64,000 nucleotides of DNA from Streptomyces thinghirensis (GTDB lineage: Bacteria > Actinomycetota > Actinomycetia > Streptomycetales > Streptomycetaceae): positions 233,278-297,277 of the forward strand of contig JAKFGP010000002.1 in the NCBI GenBank assembly GCA_021502835.1, in the 5' to 3' direction. Below, piece after piece: positions 9,073-20,298 of this stretch (positions within the stretch are counted from its first letter, which is position 1; every line of letters starts with the position of its first letter). The translations under genes were made by a program, and so were the position numbers. The notes beneath the pieces are model-generated. The model was not told the DNA's origin, searched no databases, and saw nothing but the letters and a program-made list of their open reading frames with translations.

Positions 9073-10336
9073 CTACTTGTTCAGACCCGGGTACAGCGGG
9101 TGCTTGTCGGCCAGGGCCTTCACCCGGGCCTTGAGGGCTTCGGCGTCGTACGACGGCTTCAGCGCCTCGGCGATCACGTCCGCGACCTCGGCGAAGTCCT
9201 CGGCCGTGAAGCCGCGGGTCGCCAGGGCCGGCGTACCGATGCGCAGACCGGAGGTCACCATCGGCGGACGCGGGTCGTTCCGGGACGGCGTTGCGGTTGA
9301 CCGTGATGCCGACCTCGTGGAGGCGGTCCTCGGCCTGCTGCCCGTCCAGCTCGGAGTCGCGCAGGTCCACCAGGACCAGGTGGACGTCCGTGCCGCCGGT
9401 CAGGACCGAGACGCCCGCCGCCTCGCGTCGTCCCGCACCAGGCGCTCGGCCAGGATGCGGGCACCCTCCAGCGTACGGCCCTGGGCGCTCCTTGAAGTCC
9501 TCGCTCGCGGCGACCTTGAAGGCGACGGCCTTGGCGGCCACCACGTGCTCCAGCGGGCCACCCTGCTGACCGGGGAAGACGGCGGAGTTGATCTTCTTGG
9601 CGAGTTCGGCCGTGGAGAGGATCACACCGCCGCGGGGGCCGCCCAGCGTCTTGTGGGTCGTGGTGGTCACCACGTGGGCGTGCGGGACCGGGTTCGGGTG
9701 CAGGCCCGCCGCGACCAGACCGGCGAAGTGCGCCATGTCGACCATCAGGTACGCGCCGACCTCGTCCGCGACCTTGCGGAACGCGGCGAAGTCCAGCTGC
9801 CTCGGGTACGCCGACCAGCCGGCCACGATCAGCTTCGGCTTGGTCTCCTTGGCGAGGCGCTCCACCTCGGCCATGTCTACCTGACCGTCTTCGCCCACGT
9901 GGTAGGGGACGACGTTGTAGAGCTTGCCGGAGAAGTTGATCTTCATGCCGTGGGTCAGGTGCCCCGCCGTGGGCGAGGTTCAGACCCATGATCGTGTCGC
10001 CGGGCTTGAGCAGCGCGAACATCGCGGCCGCGTTGGCCTGGGCGCCCGAGTGCGGCTGCACGTTGGCGTGCTCGGCGCCGAAGAGCGCCTTGACCCGGTC
10101 GATGGCGATCTGCTCGACCACGTCGACGTGCTCGCAGCCGCCGTAGTAGCGGCGGCCGGGGTAGCCCTCGGCGTACTTGTTGGTGAGGACCGAGCCCTGG
10201 GCCTCCATGACCGCGACGGGCGCGAAGTTCTCGGAGGCGATCATTTCCAGGGTGGACTGCTGGCGGTCCAGCTCGGCGTCGACGGCGGCGGCGACGTCGG
10301 GGTCGAGCTCGTGCGGGGTGTGTTCAGAAGCGACAT
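9073..10336 (-). CDS. glyA: serine hydroxymethyltransferase
   Basis: PLP enzyme of about 420 residues interconverting glycine plus 5,10-methylene-tetrahydrofolate with serine. The ATG at 10336 begins MSLLNTP; an indel near 10320 then restores [19 protein letters not shown]. Recognisable blocks are [36 protein letters not shown], and the PLP-lysine motif [16 protein letters not shown]. The C terminus is [17 protein letters not shown]. Frames change near 9970, 9490, 9430 and 9280. It begins 14 bases after gcvH stops and is evidently co-transcribed with it. In S. coelicolor I recall a second glyA paralogue with the gcv genes, matching this context. Confidence 0.93.
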
Positions 10337-10350
10337 GCGGTCGTGACTCC

Positions 10351-10728
10351 TCAGCCGGCGGTGAAGGCGGTGTACTCGTCGGCGGAGAGCAGGTCGGCCG
10401 GCTCGTCCGTGACGCGCACCTTGAACAGCCAGCCGCCCTCGAAGGGCGCGGAGTTCACCAGCGACGGGTCGTTGACGACGTCCTCGTTGACCTCGGTGAT
10501 CTCGCCGGAGACGGGGGAGTACAGGTCGGAGACCGACTTGGTGGACTCCAGTTCGCCGCAGGTCTCGCCCGCGGTCACCGAGTCGCCGACCTCGGGGAGC
10601 TGGACGAAGACCACGTCACCGAGCGCGTTGGCCGCGTGCTCCGTGATGCCGACCGTCGAGGCGCCGTCCTCGGCGGCCGACAGCCACTCGTGCTCCTTGC
10701 TGTAACGCAGCTGCTGGGGGTTGCTCAT
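10351..10728 (-). CDS. gcvH: glycine cleavage system H protein
   Basis: Intact 125-residue lipoyl carrier protein that shuttles the aminomethyl group between the P, T and L proteins of the glycine cleavage system. It begins [16 protein letters not shown]. The lipoylation site is Lys64 in [16 protein letters not shown]. The C-terminal motif DEYTAFTAG is standard. It lies between gcvT (134 bases upstream) and glyA (14 bases downstream), in one direction. gcvP is not in the window and must be elsewhere. Confidence 0.97.
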   Translation of the reverse strand: MSNPQQLRYSKEHEWLSAAEDGASTVGITEHAANALGDVVFVQLPEVGDSVTAGETCGELESTKSVSDLYSPVSGEITEVNEDVVNDPSLVNSAPFEGGWLFKVRVTDEPADLLSADEYTAFTAG

Positions 10729-10862
10729 GACCTGAATTCTCCTGTACGCGAGGAGTGCTGGTGAAGGGGGCTGCTGATGAGGGGACTGCTGACACCGCTG
10801 GTGAGCAGCGAGGACGCGCGCGGGACGACAGGGCCCCGCCGCCCGGTGTCAGTGTGCAGTGT

Positions 10863-11982
<1,120 letters not shown>

Positions 11983-12019
11983 CGGTCGGTCGTCTCCCAG
12001 GACAGGACGTGGCGAGGTC

Positions 12020-12235
12020 GATCCTCCCCATCTGTCATCGAAACCTGAGAGGTTCGCCACGACCACCGGAGTACGGCGGCCAGGACTTGCACCTTGGGTG
12101 GGGCAGCCCGTCGAGGGGCGGCCCGCTTTTCAGATGTGCCTCGCCCACGCGGTAACGGTGCCTGAGAGATTCAAGGGAGGGACTTGCTCCTTCGGCGCCC
12201 CGGCGCGGCCGGGACTCTCCCGCGCGGATTCAAAC
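12020..12235 (-). promoter_or_regulatory. tandem glycine riboswitch upstream of gcvT
   Basis: Read on the minus strand, the leader shows the first glycine aptamer: GGGAGAG near 12215-12221, then GGCGCCGAAGGAGCAA, and CTCTCAGGCACC near 12157-12168. A second aptamer-like unit follows, with GAGGCACATCTGAAAAGCGG, AAGGTGCAAGTCC and GAACCTCTCAGGTTTCGATG, then GACAGATGGGG just before the gcvT leader end. This two-aptamer layout is the classic glycine riboswitch. In Streptomyces griseus such elements are known to activate gcv genes on glycine. Predicted effect here: glycine turns on gcvT-gcvH-glyA-sdaA. Confidence 0.92.
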
Positions 12236-12411
12236 GGCCGGTATGCAGTTGGCGCCGCCATCATTGCACGCCCGGACGATCCATGGCAGACCGTGATCTG
12301 TAACCGGCCTGTGGCAGTAAGCGCACGAAAACGCGAGACCTGCGCATTACCTTCTCTTTACACTCGACGGGGATGGTGACTCGTGAACCGCCCCAGGGGA
12401 GGACGATCACG

Positions 12412-13081
12412 GTGAACAGGACCACGGCGTACGCCACGACCTCGGGTCTCGCGCTGCCCAAGCAGCCCGTCGCCCCGGCACCGGAGGCGTGCGCCGAACT
12501 GCCCGCACCCGTCGTCCGCGACCTGCGGGACCGGGACGGCCGCAGCCCGCACGCCCTGCTCTTCGGACCCCGGGACCTGGTGGTGATCACCGGCCTGCCC
12601 GGCAGCGGCAAGTCCACGCTGATGGCGCGCACCGTACGCGGACCGCGCATCGACTCCCAGGACACCCGCGACCGCTGGGACCGCCGCATGCCGCGCTTCC
12701 TGCCGTACGGGCTCTACCGCCCCTTCGTCCGCCTCGCCCACTACGCCGGACTGCGCAGGGTGCTGCGGCTCCGGCGAGGGCGTCGTCGTGCACGACTGCG
12801 GCACCCAGGCCTGGGTGCGCGGCTGGCTGGCCCGCGAGGCCCGCCGCCGTGACGGCACCCTGCACCTGCTGCTGCTCGACGTCGACGCCGGAGAGGCCCT
12901 GGCCGGCCAGCGAGAGCGCGGCCGGGGCGTGTCGCGGTACGCGTTCCTGCGCCACCGCACGGCCAACACCCGCCTGCTGCGCGCGGTGACCGAGGGCACC
13001 CTGCCCGCCGGCTGCACCTCGGCGATCCTCCTGGACCGGGCGGCGGCGGACACGCTGCGCCGCATCGCCTTCACGGGGTGA
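12412..13081 (+). CDS. P-loop ATP/GTP-binding protein, kinase-like
   Basis: Protein of about 222 residues starting at GTG 12412, preceded by AGGGGAGG about 9 bases upstream. It has a Walker A motif VVITGLPGSGKSTLMART at about residues 60-75, followed by IDSQDTRDRW and a C-terminal half (TLHLLLLDVDAGEALAGQRERGRGVSR) resembling small nucleotide kinases or zeta-toxin-like P-loop proteins. One frame change near 12775 separates the halves. The substrate is unknown. It is divergent from the gcvT riboswitch leader. Confidence 0.7.
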
Positions 13082-13160
13082 CGCACCGTAGGGCGGCGGG
13101 GCCGAACGGGTTAGCCTTTTCAGCCACAGCAGCGGTACCAGGCAGGCGGTAGGTAGGCAG

Positions 13161-13931
13161 ATGGACTTCCCGGCACAGGCGCACCCCCACCCGCACGGCG
13201 GGTGGCCCGGCAACGAGCTGAGGAGGTGCTGTCCGCCTCCCTCGGCGTGCCGGGCGCCGGCGGCCGGATCGTGGAGGTGCTCGGCCGCAGCTTGGTGTGG
13301 ATACCCCTGCCGAACGGCGGCGGCCTCGAACAGCGGCCCCCTCGACCTGCCCCTCGCTGGAGATCGAGGGCCAGGCCTACGTGCCGGTGTTCAGCTCGGA
13401 GGAGCAGCTCCGGCAGGTCGCCGGCGCGCAGATGGCGTACACCATCGCCCCCGCCGCGGAGTTCGCCCGCGGCCTGCCCCCGCAGGTCGGCATCGCCGTG
13501 AACCCGGACGGCGTGGTCGGCATCCCGCTGCCGCCGCCGGCCGGTGGCCGAGCTGTGCCGGGCCGGCCGCACCCCGCTGGACGGACCCGCGTCCGGCGGC
13601 AGGGTCCGCCTCTTCGAGCCGGACTGGCAGGACGACCCGGTGGACTTCCTGGCCGCGGCCTCCGCCGAGTTCGCCGCCGTCGGCGTCGTGCGCACCGCCC
13701 GCCGCTGCCTGGCCGCCGTCGAGACGGCCGACCCCGTCATGTTCGTCGGCGTCGAACTCACCCACTGGGAGGACGACGCCCGCGCCCTCCCCCTGGACGC
13801 CCTGGAGCCGCGCCCCGACCAAGGCCCCCCTGAAGACCCAGGTCAACCTGGTCCTCCTGGAGGCAGCCCAGGACCCGGTCTGCGACTGGATGCGGGCGAA
13901 CGTCCATCCCTTCTACAACCGCGACTTGTAA
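13161..13931 (+). CDS. SseB-family protein (paralogue 1)
   Basis: Protein of about 255 residues of the SseB (enhanced serine sensitivity) family. It begins MDFPAQAHPHPHGGWPGNEL. An N-terminal domain has LVWIPLPNGG and LEIEGQAYVPVFSSEEQL, the SseB signature of a value checked against VFSSEEQ, then GLPPQVGIAVNPDGVVGIPLPP. The C-terminal domain ends VCDWMRANVHPFYNRDL. Frames change near 13222, 13330, 13545 and 13820. The molecular role is not known; the name comes from an E. coli serine-sensitivity phenotype. A second SseB-type gene follows at 14121 with the same closing motif. Confidence 0.75.
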   Translation: MDFPAQAHPHPHGGWPGNELRRCCPPPSACRAPAAGSWRCSAAAWCGYPCRTAAASNSGPLDLPLAGDRGPGLRAGVQLGGAAPAGRRRADGVHHRPRRGVRPRPAPAGRHRREPGRRGRHPAAAAGRWPSCAGPAAPRWTDPRPAAGSASSSRTGRTTRWTSWPRPPPSSPPSASCAPPAAAWPPSRRPTPSCSSASNSPTGRTTPAPSPWTPWSRAPTKAPLKTQVNLVLLEAAQDPVCDWMRANVHPFYNRDL

Positions 13932-13976
13932 GGAGCGATCTACAGGACTCTCCGGGCGCCGGTCAGGGCAGCCGAC

Positions 13977-14060
13977 CTAGGGACGCGGGGAACTGCGCGC
14001 CCAGCCACGACGAACCCGCACCCGCGAACGGACGTGGCACCCCGAGCCTCATAGGCGCCC
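13977..14060. repeat. common Streptomyces intergenic repeat
   Basis: The block beginning CTAGGGACGCGGGGAACTGC and ending TCATAGGCGCCCCTCG matches, from memory, a sequence scattered through Streptomyces intergenic regions (usual form: ...GGGGCGCGGGGAACTGCGCG...). It lies between the two SseB genes. Its function is unknown; it may fold and act as a terminator or 3' element. Confidence 0.7.
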
Positions 14061-14120
14061 CTCGTCCGGCGGAGCCTTAAGCTGGTTCCACAACCGGGAA
14101 CTCTCGAAGGGGCGATACAC

Positions 14121-14920
14121 GTGAGCGCCAGCGGCACCACGACCGGACAGGTCGAGCACATGCTGCGCCAGGTGACGCCCGGGCGCTACGACGCCTACGA
14201 GGGCCTGCTGCGCGCCCTCGCCACCCCCACCTCCGGCCAGGTCTGGATGCTGCTCTGGCACGGCCAGGCCGGCTCCCCGGACGCGCAGTACGGAAACATG
14301 GAGGTCGAAGGGTACGGCTACGCGCCCTGCGTCACCTCCGCCCAGGAGCTGTCGGCCAGCGGCTGGAACCGGTCGTACGAGGTGGTCGACGGCCTGGAGG
14401 TGGCCCGCGCCCTCTACCCGGACCACTACGGCCTCTGGCTCAACCCGCACGCCCCCGGCGGCGGCGTCGGCATCCCCTGGCTGGATCTGCGCCGCATCGC
14501 CTCCGGCCTGGACCGACAGCCCGCCGGACCTCTGCGCCTGTCCGAACCGGCCATCGAGGTCCCCCAGTTCTACGCCCTGCTCGCGCAGAACGCCCACCGT
14601 ACCCCGGCGGTCCGCGCGCTTCGCCGCGCCTGGGTGCAGCCGGCGCTGGGCGCGCCCTATCTCGCCATCGGCCTCGACGTGTACGACACCTCGCCGCCGG
14701 CCGTCGACGCGGTGCGCGGGATGATGCAGCAGTCCGTCGGCGCGGTGCCGGACGGGCTGCCGGTGTCGACGGTGGCGATGACCGACACCCACGACCCGGT
14801 CGCCATGTGGCTGCGCGCCCACGCCCGCCCCTTCTACGACCGCGAGGCCCACGTGGCCGCCCCCGCCCAGGCACCCGCTGGGGCGGGTACGGATACCCCC
14901 CGGCCGGGGGCCGGTACTGA
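14121..14920 (+). CDS. SseB-family protein (paralogue 2)
   Basis: Protein of about 265 residues starting at GTG 14121, with AAGGGGCG upstream. It reads VSASGTTTGQVEHMLRQVTP and has blocks GQVWMLLWHGQAGSPDAQY, WNRSYEVVDGLEVARALYPD and ALGAPYLAIGLDVYD, closing with DPVAMWLRAHARPFYDRE, nearly the same closing motif as paralogue 1. The frame then runs on with low-complexity sequence. A one-base shift near 14870-14885 gives GGYGYPPAGGRY and a TGA at 14918-14920, which I take as the true end. The two genes form a tandem pair next to the serine/glycine genes. The function is not known. Confidence 0.72.
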
Positions 14921-15233
14921 CCGTCGCGGGACCCGTCCCGCCACCGGTGGGCGGACATCTTCGCGCGTAGACGAGGGCGTAAGGCGCCCCCCTGTCCTCG
15001 ATGTCCCAACTCGCCCGCGTCCGGCCCCCGTTACCCAGTGTCCGGATAACGGAACACCTCAAACAGCATCACGGTTGCGCATCCATTCCCCGTCAAGTCT
15101 GGCTACTGATCGCCAAGCGTTGAAGACTCCCGCAACAAGGGGTGGTTGTTCGCCCCTGTGCACGACGGACTGATCACGCCGCTACAGCGGCAAGTGCGGC
15201 CGGCTACCGCCGGTTGAGAGGGGTCCCTGCCAG
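14921..15233. other. intergenic region before oligopeptide transporter operon
   Basis: No gene is seen in these 313 bases. A GCGGGA-CCCG-TCCCGC hairpin at 14926-14941 directly follows the SseB stop and is a likely terminator. The rest, ending in GAGAGGGG shortly before the ATG at 15234, should hold the promoter of the transporter operon; I cannot assign -10/-35 boxes. Confidence 0.5.
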
Positions 15234-16240
15234 ATGACGGCACCATTGCACGAGCCGACCGCGGAAGCGGCCCCGGAGTGCGGCCGAGGAAGCGGCGGTT
15301 GCCGGCGCCGACGCCAAGGCGGTACAGGGGCGTTCCCTGGGCCGGATCGCCTGGGAGCGACTGAAACGGGACAAGCCAGCCCTGACGGGCGGCATCGTGG
15401 TGCTCGTCCTCATCGTGATCGCGGTGCTCGCGCCGGCGATCACCTCCCTCTACGGGCAAGATCCCAACTCGTTCAACGAGGATGCGATCGATCCGCTGTT
15501 CGGCACCCCCACGGGGTCGCTGGGCGGCATCAGCGGCGAGCACTGGCTCGGTGTCGAACCGGTCAACGGCCGCGACGTCTTCGCCCGTATCGTCCACGGC
15601 GCCCGGATCTCACTGCTCGTGGGCTTCCTTTCCGCGCTCGTCGCCGTGGTCATCGGCACCGTCCTGGGTGTCCTGGCCGGCTTCTTCGGCGGCTGGGTCG
15701 ACGCCCTCATCAGCCGGGTCATGGACGGCCTGCTGGCCTTCCCGCAGTTGCTGTTCATCATCGCGCTGGTCTCCGTCATGCCCGACGACATGCTGGGACT
15801 GAGCGGCACGGGCGTGCGTCTGCTCACGATGATCCTGGTCATCGGCTTCTTCGGCTGGCCCTACATCGGTCGCGTGGTCCGCGGCCAGACACTCGATGCG
15901 TGAACGGGAGTACGTCGAGGCGGCCCGGTCCCTGGGAGCCGGACGGTTCTACATCCTGTTCAAGGAACTGCCGCCCAACCTGGTGGCGCCGATCATCGTC
16001 TACACCACGATGATGATCCCCACCAACATCCCGACCGAGGCGGCACTCAGCTTCCTGGGCGTGGGCGTCAAGCCGCCCACCTCGTCCTGGGGACAGATGC
16101 TTTCGAGCGCGATCGACTACTACAAGTCGGATCCCATGTACATGGTGATCCCGGGTGTGGCGATCTTCATCACCGTTCTTGCCTTCAACCTCTTCGGGGA
16201 CGGCGTACGCGACGCGCTGGACCCGAAGGGCTCCCGCTGA
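15234..16240 (+). CDS. oligopeptide ABC transporter permease (OppC/DppC type)
   Basis: Inner-membrane permease of about 333 residues. After MTAPLHEPTAEAAPE the frame shifts near 15285, continuing AWERLKRDKPALTGGIVVLV (the N-terminal OppC domain) and HWLGVEPVNGRDVFARIVHGARISLLVGF, the standard start of the permease domain. The coupling loop MREREYVEAARSLGAGRFYI appears after a shift near 15895, and the end is FNLFGDGVRDALDPKGSR. It is the first gene of a five-gene operon: permease, binding lipoprotein, permease, ATPase, ATPase. The order is not the usual binding protein first. The substrate is inferred as di/oligopeptide from family only. Confidence 0.88.
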
Positions 16241-16252
16241 CCTGCCGTACCG

Positions 16253-16280
16253 GCAAGCGACCCGTGGCACCTGCACGGGG
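16253..16280 (+). other. intra-operon hairpin
   Basis: Sequence after the permease stop forms GACCCGTG / CACGGGGTC with one bulged base around GCACCTG. It sits just before the ribosome-binding site of the binding-protein gene. Such hairpins can stabilise or partly terminate transcripts, raising binding-protein expression over the permease. This is inference only. Confidence 0.4.
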
Positions 16281-16310
16281 TCTCTCATCTAATCCGGAGG
16301 ATCCGAGATC

Positions 16311-18107
16311 GTGACTACCCAACGCACCCCGCGGGCGGCGCAAGCAGGCCTTGGCCGCTGCCGCAGTGGTCGCCGCGCTGCTGACCACCGCGGCGTGCGG
16401 CGGCGGCGGCGACGACAGCAACGGCGGTTCGAAGAACGGCGCCGCCGACTTCGACGCGGCCAACAACAAGGTCCTTCAGGCCTCCGAGGCCAAGAAGGGC
16501 GGGACGCTGAAGTTCGCCAGCACGCAGGACGCCGACTCGTGGGACACCACGCGTGGCTACTACGGCTTCATGTGGAACTTCTCCCGCTACTACAGCCGCC
16601 AGCTCGTCACGAACAAGACGGAGCCGGCTCGGCGGGTGCCGAGGTCACGCCGGACCTCGCCAACGGGCTCGCCAAGGTCTCGGACGACGGCAAGACCTAC
16701 ACGTACACCCTGCGTGACGGCGTCACCTGGGAGGACGGCAAGCCGATCACCTCCAAGGACGTCAAGGTACGGCATCGAGCGCGTCTGGGCGCAGGACGTG
16801 CTGTCCGGCGGCCCGGTCTACCTGAAGGACGTTCTCGACCCCAAGGGCGAGTACCAGGGCCCCTACAAGGACAAGTCCAAGGACAAGCTCGGCCTGAAGG
16901 CGATCGAGACGCCGGACGACAAGACCATCGTCTTCAAACTGCCGAAGGCCAACTCCGACTTCGAGGAGATGCTCGCGCTGACCTCGGCGTCCCCGGTCCG
17001 CCAGGACAAGGACACCAAGTCGAAGTACGGTCTGCGCCCGTTCTCCTCGGGCCCGTACAAGTTCGAGTCCTACAACCCCGGCAAGGACCTGACCCTGGTC
17101 CGCAACACCGAGTGGAAGCAGGAGTCGGACCCGGTCCGCAAGGCGTACCCGGACAAGATCACGATCAAGTTCTTCTCCAACGCCAACGACCTGGACGCCC
17201 GACTGCTCGCCGGCGACTACGACATCGACCTGGCCCAGACCGGTATGTCCCCGCAGGGCCGCACCACCGCCCTGAAGGAGCACAAGGGCAACCTGGACAA
17301 CCCGGTCTCGGGTTACATCCGGTACGCCTCGTTCCCGCAGAACGTGAAGCCGTTCGACAACATCCACTGCCGCAAGGCCGTGCTCTACGGGGCCGACCAC
17401 GTCTCCCTGCAGACCGCGCGCGGCGGCCCGGTCGCCGGTGGCGAGATCGGCACGAACATGCTGCCGCCGTCCGTCCCGGGCTCCGAGGGCCAGAAGTACG
17501 ACCCGTACGGCATGGCGGGTGAGAACAAGAAGGGCAACGTCGAGAAGGCCAAGGAAGAGCTGAGGCCTGCGGCAAGCCCAACGGGTTCAAGACCACCATC
17601 GCCGTCCGCAACAACAAGCCGGTCGAGGTGGCCACCGCCGAGTCCCTCCAGGCGTCGCTGAAGAAGGTCGGCATCGACGTCGAGATCGACCAGTACGACG
17701 GCGCCCAGTACGCCAGCACCGTCGGCAGCCCTTCGAACGTGAAGAAGAAGGGCTACGGCATCATCATCATGGGCTGGGGCCCGGACTTCCCGTCCGTGCA
17801 GGGCTACGGTCTGCCGCTGTGGCACAGCAGCTACATCCTCGACAGCGCGAACAACAACTTCGCGATGATCGACGACAAGAAGATCGACGGTCTGTTCGCG
17901 GACTACCTCACGCAGCTGGACGACGCGGGCAAGGCCAAGATCGCCACGGAGATCAACCACAAGGTGATGGAGGGCGCGTACTACCCGCCCTTCGTCTTCG
18001 AGAAGTTCATCAACTGGCGCTCCAGCCGACTGGCGAACGTGTACACCACCGACGGCTACAGCGGTATGTACGACTTCGTCAACCTCGGTCTGAAGTCCTC
18101 GAAGTAA
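16311..18107 (+). CDS. oligopeptide-binding lipoprotein (SBP_bac_5 family)
   Basis: Extracellular solute-binding lipoprotein of about 595 residues. The GTG at 16311 is preceded by a GGAGGATCCGAGATC ribosome-binding region. After an indel near 16345 the signal peptide reads QALAAAAVVAALLTTAACGG, with the lipidated cysteine at the end of a hydrophobic stretch, followed by a Gly/Asp/Ser-rich linker. Family 5 motifs follow: KKGGTLKFASTQDADSWD, YTYTLRDGVTWEDGKPITSKDV and GLRPFSSGPYKFESYNPGK. The C-terminal motif is EKFINWRSSRLANVYT. Frames change near 16620, 16770 and 17565. It delivers the ligand to the flanking permeases. Confidence 0.9.
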
Positions 18108-18218
18108 CCGGTACACCCGCCGTACGGCACGAAAGGCAGGTGAAGGCCGGCGCGGGTGACCGGGCGGCCGCCGGAAGACCTCCGGCGGCCCGCGATCCTG
18201 CAGCGCGGGCCTCAACCC

Positions 18219-19212
18219 GTGCTCGCTTATCTCATCAGGCGGCTGTTCGCCGCCGCAGTGATGCTGGTGGTCATCATTCTGGTGGTCTTCGGCATCTTCT
18301 TCCTCGTCCCCAAGTGGCCGGCGTCGACGTCGCCCTGAGCTTCGTGGGCGAAGCAGGCGGACCCCGCCGCCGTCGAGGGGGTGCGACAGAAGCTGGGTCT
18401 GAGCGACCCGGTCTTCGTCCAGGCCTGGGAGTTCTTCAAGGGCATCTTCACGGGCCGCACCTACGCGGCCGGTGGTGACGTCACCCACTGCTCCGCGCCG
18501 TGCTTCGGCTACTCCTTCCGTACCGAGCAGTCCGTGTGGCCGGCGCTGACCGAGCGCTTCCCGGTGACCCTGGTCTCGCGCTCGGTGCGGCCGTCCTGTG
18601 GCTGATCTTCGGCCTCGCCGCCGGTGTGCTCTCCGCGCTCAAGGGGCACGCTAGGGACCGCGGCGCGATGGTCGTCGCGCTGGCGGGCGTCTCCTCCCCA
18701 TCTACTTCACCGGCCTGCTCAGCCTGGCGATCTTCTCCTACGGACTGGGTTGGATCAACGGCGAGTTCGTGCCCCTGGAGGAGAGCCTCACCGGCTGGCT
18801 CGGCGGCATGATCCTGCCCTGGGTCACCCTGGCCTTCCTGCACGCCGCGATGTACGCCCGGATCACCCGGGCCACCATGATGGAGATCCTCGGCGAGGAC
18901 TACATCCGCACCGCGCGCGCCAAGGGCCTCAAGGAGCAGGTCGTCATCCGCAAGCACGCCATGGGTCGACCCTGACCCCGCTGCTCACCATGCTCGGCAT
19001 GGACCTCGGCGCCCTCATGGGCGGCGCGATCCCGACCGAGACCACGTTCAGCCTCCCCGGCCTCGGTCAGAAGGTGCTGGACGCGATCCAGAACCAGGAC
19101 CTGCCCCTTTATCCCGGGCGTCGTCCTGATCACTTCTCTCGCGGTGCTGATCGCCAACCTCGTGGTGGACATCCTGTACGCCGTGATCGACCCCCGAGTG
19201 AGGCTCGCATGA
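18219..19212 (+). CDS. oligopeptide ABC transporter permease (OppB/DppB type)
   Basis: Inner-membrane permease of about 330 residues. The GTG at 18219 gives VLAYLIRRLFAAAVMLVVII, the characteristic OppB N terminus. Then come VRQKLGLSDPVFVQAWEFFKGIF, a lumenal loop with two cysteines, and RITRATMMEILGEDYIRTARAKGLKE, the ATPase-coupling EAA loop. It ends [10 protein letters not shown]. There are many single-base breaks (near 18325, 18575, 18700, 18970 and 19105). The stop TGA at 19210-19212 overlaps the ATG of the next gene, so the two are translationally coupled. Confidence 0.88.
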
Positions 19213-20298
19213 TCGACCTCAGCAAGAGCGGAGCCGCCGTGGGCGAGCCCACCGGTACTTCGCCCACACCGAAGGCCTTCCTGGAAGTACGCGACCTGAA
19301 GGTGTACTTCCCGACCGACGACGGCCTGGTCAAGTCCGTCGACGGGCTCAGCTCAGCTGGAGAAGGGCAAGACCCTCGGCATCGTGGGTGAGTCCGGCTC
19401 AGGCAAGTCGGTGACCTCGCTCGGCATCATGGGCCTGCACACCGCCGGCCAGTACGGCAGGCGCAAGGCGCAGATCTCGGGCGAGATCTTGCTGGACGGC
19501 ACCGGAGCTGCTGTCCGCCGACCCCGACGAGGTGCGCAAGCTGCGCGGCCGGCAGATGTCGATGATCTTCCAGGACCCGCTGTCCGCGCTGCACCGTACT
19601 ACATGATCGGCCAGCAGATCGTGGAGGCGTACCGCGTCCACCACGACGTGACAAGAAGACCGCCAAGCGCCGCGCCGTGGAGATGCTGACCGCGTCGGCA
19701 TCCCGCAGCCGGACAAGCGGGTGGACGAGCTACCCGCACGAGTTCTCCGGCGGTATGCGCCAGCGCGCGATGATCGCGATGTCGCTGGTCAACAACCCCG
19801 AGCTGCTCATCGCGGACGAGCCGACGACCGCCCTGGACGTGACCGTCCAGGCGCAGATCCTCGACCTCATCCGCGATCTGCAGACGGAGTTCGGCTCCGC
19901 GGTCATCATCATCACCCACGACCTGGGCGTCGTCGCCGAACGGCCGACGACCTCCTGGTGATGTACGGCGGCCGGTGCGTCGAGCGGGCCCGGCGGAGAA
20001 GGTGTTCTACGAGCCCCGGCACCCCTACACCTGGGGCCTGCTCGGCTCGATGCCGCGCCGTGGCTCGACCGCGACCAGCAGGAACCTCATCCCGGTCAAG
20101 GGCTCCCGCCCTCCCAGCAACCTGCCGTCGGCTGCGCCTTCAACCCGCGCTGCCCGTACGCCGACGTGCCCAAGGACGACGTCACCCGCACGGTCCGCCC
20201 CGAGCTGGCCGAGGTCGGCAGCAGCACTGGGCCGCCTGCCACATGTCGCAGGAGCAGCGGGAGCGTATCTGGACCGAAGAGATTGCGCCGAGCTGTGA
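19209..20298 (+). CDS. oligopeptide ABC transporter ATPase (OppD/DppD type)
   Basis: Cytoplasmic ATPase of about 360 residues. It begins [16 protein letters not shown] and has Walker [17 protein letters not shown], the Q-loop [17 protein letters not shown], signature [17 protein letters not shown], Walker [17 protein letters not shown] and the H-loop [12 protein letters not shown]. The C-terminal oligopeptide extension with [11 protein letters not shown] cysteines is typical of OppD. Indels occur near 19355, 19505, 19595, 19655, 19690 and 19945 and in the C-terminal tail. The stop is the TGA at 20296-20298, overlapping the GTG of the next gene. Confidence 0.9.

Noticed and set aside
12236..12411. 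Possible small gene between the glycine riboswitch and the P-loop gene
   Set aside because: No frame has a start, ribosome-binding site and coding bias together; it is more likely promoter DNA.
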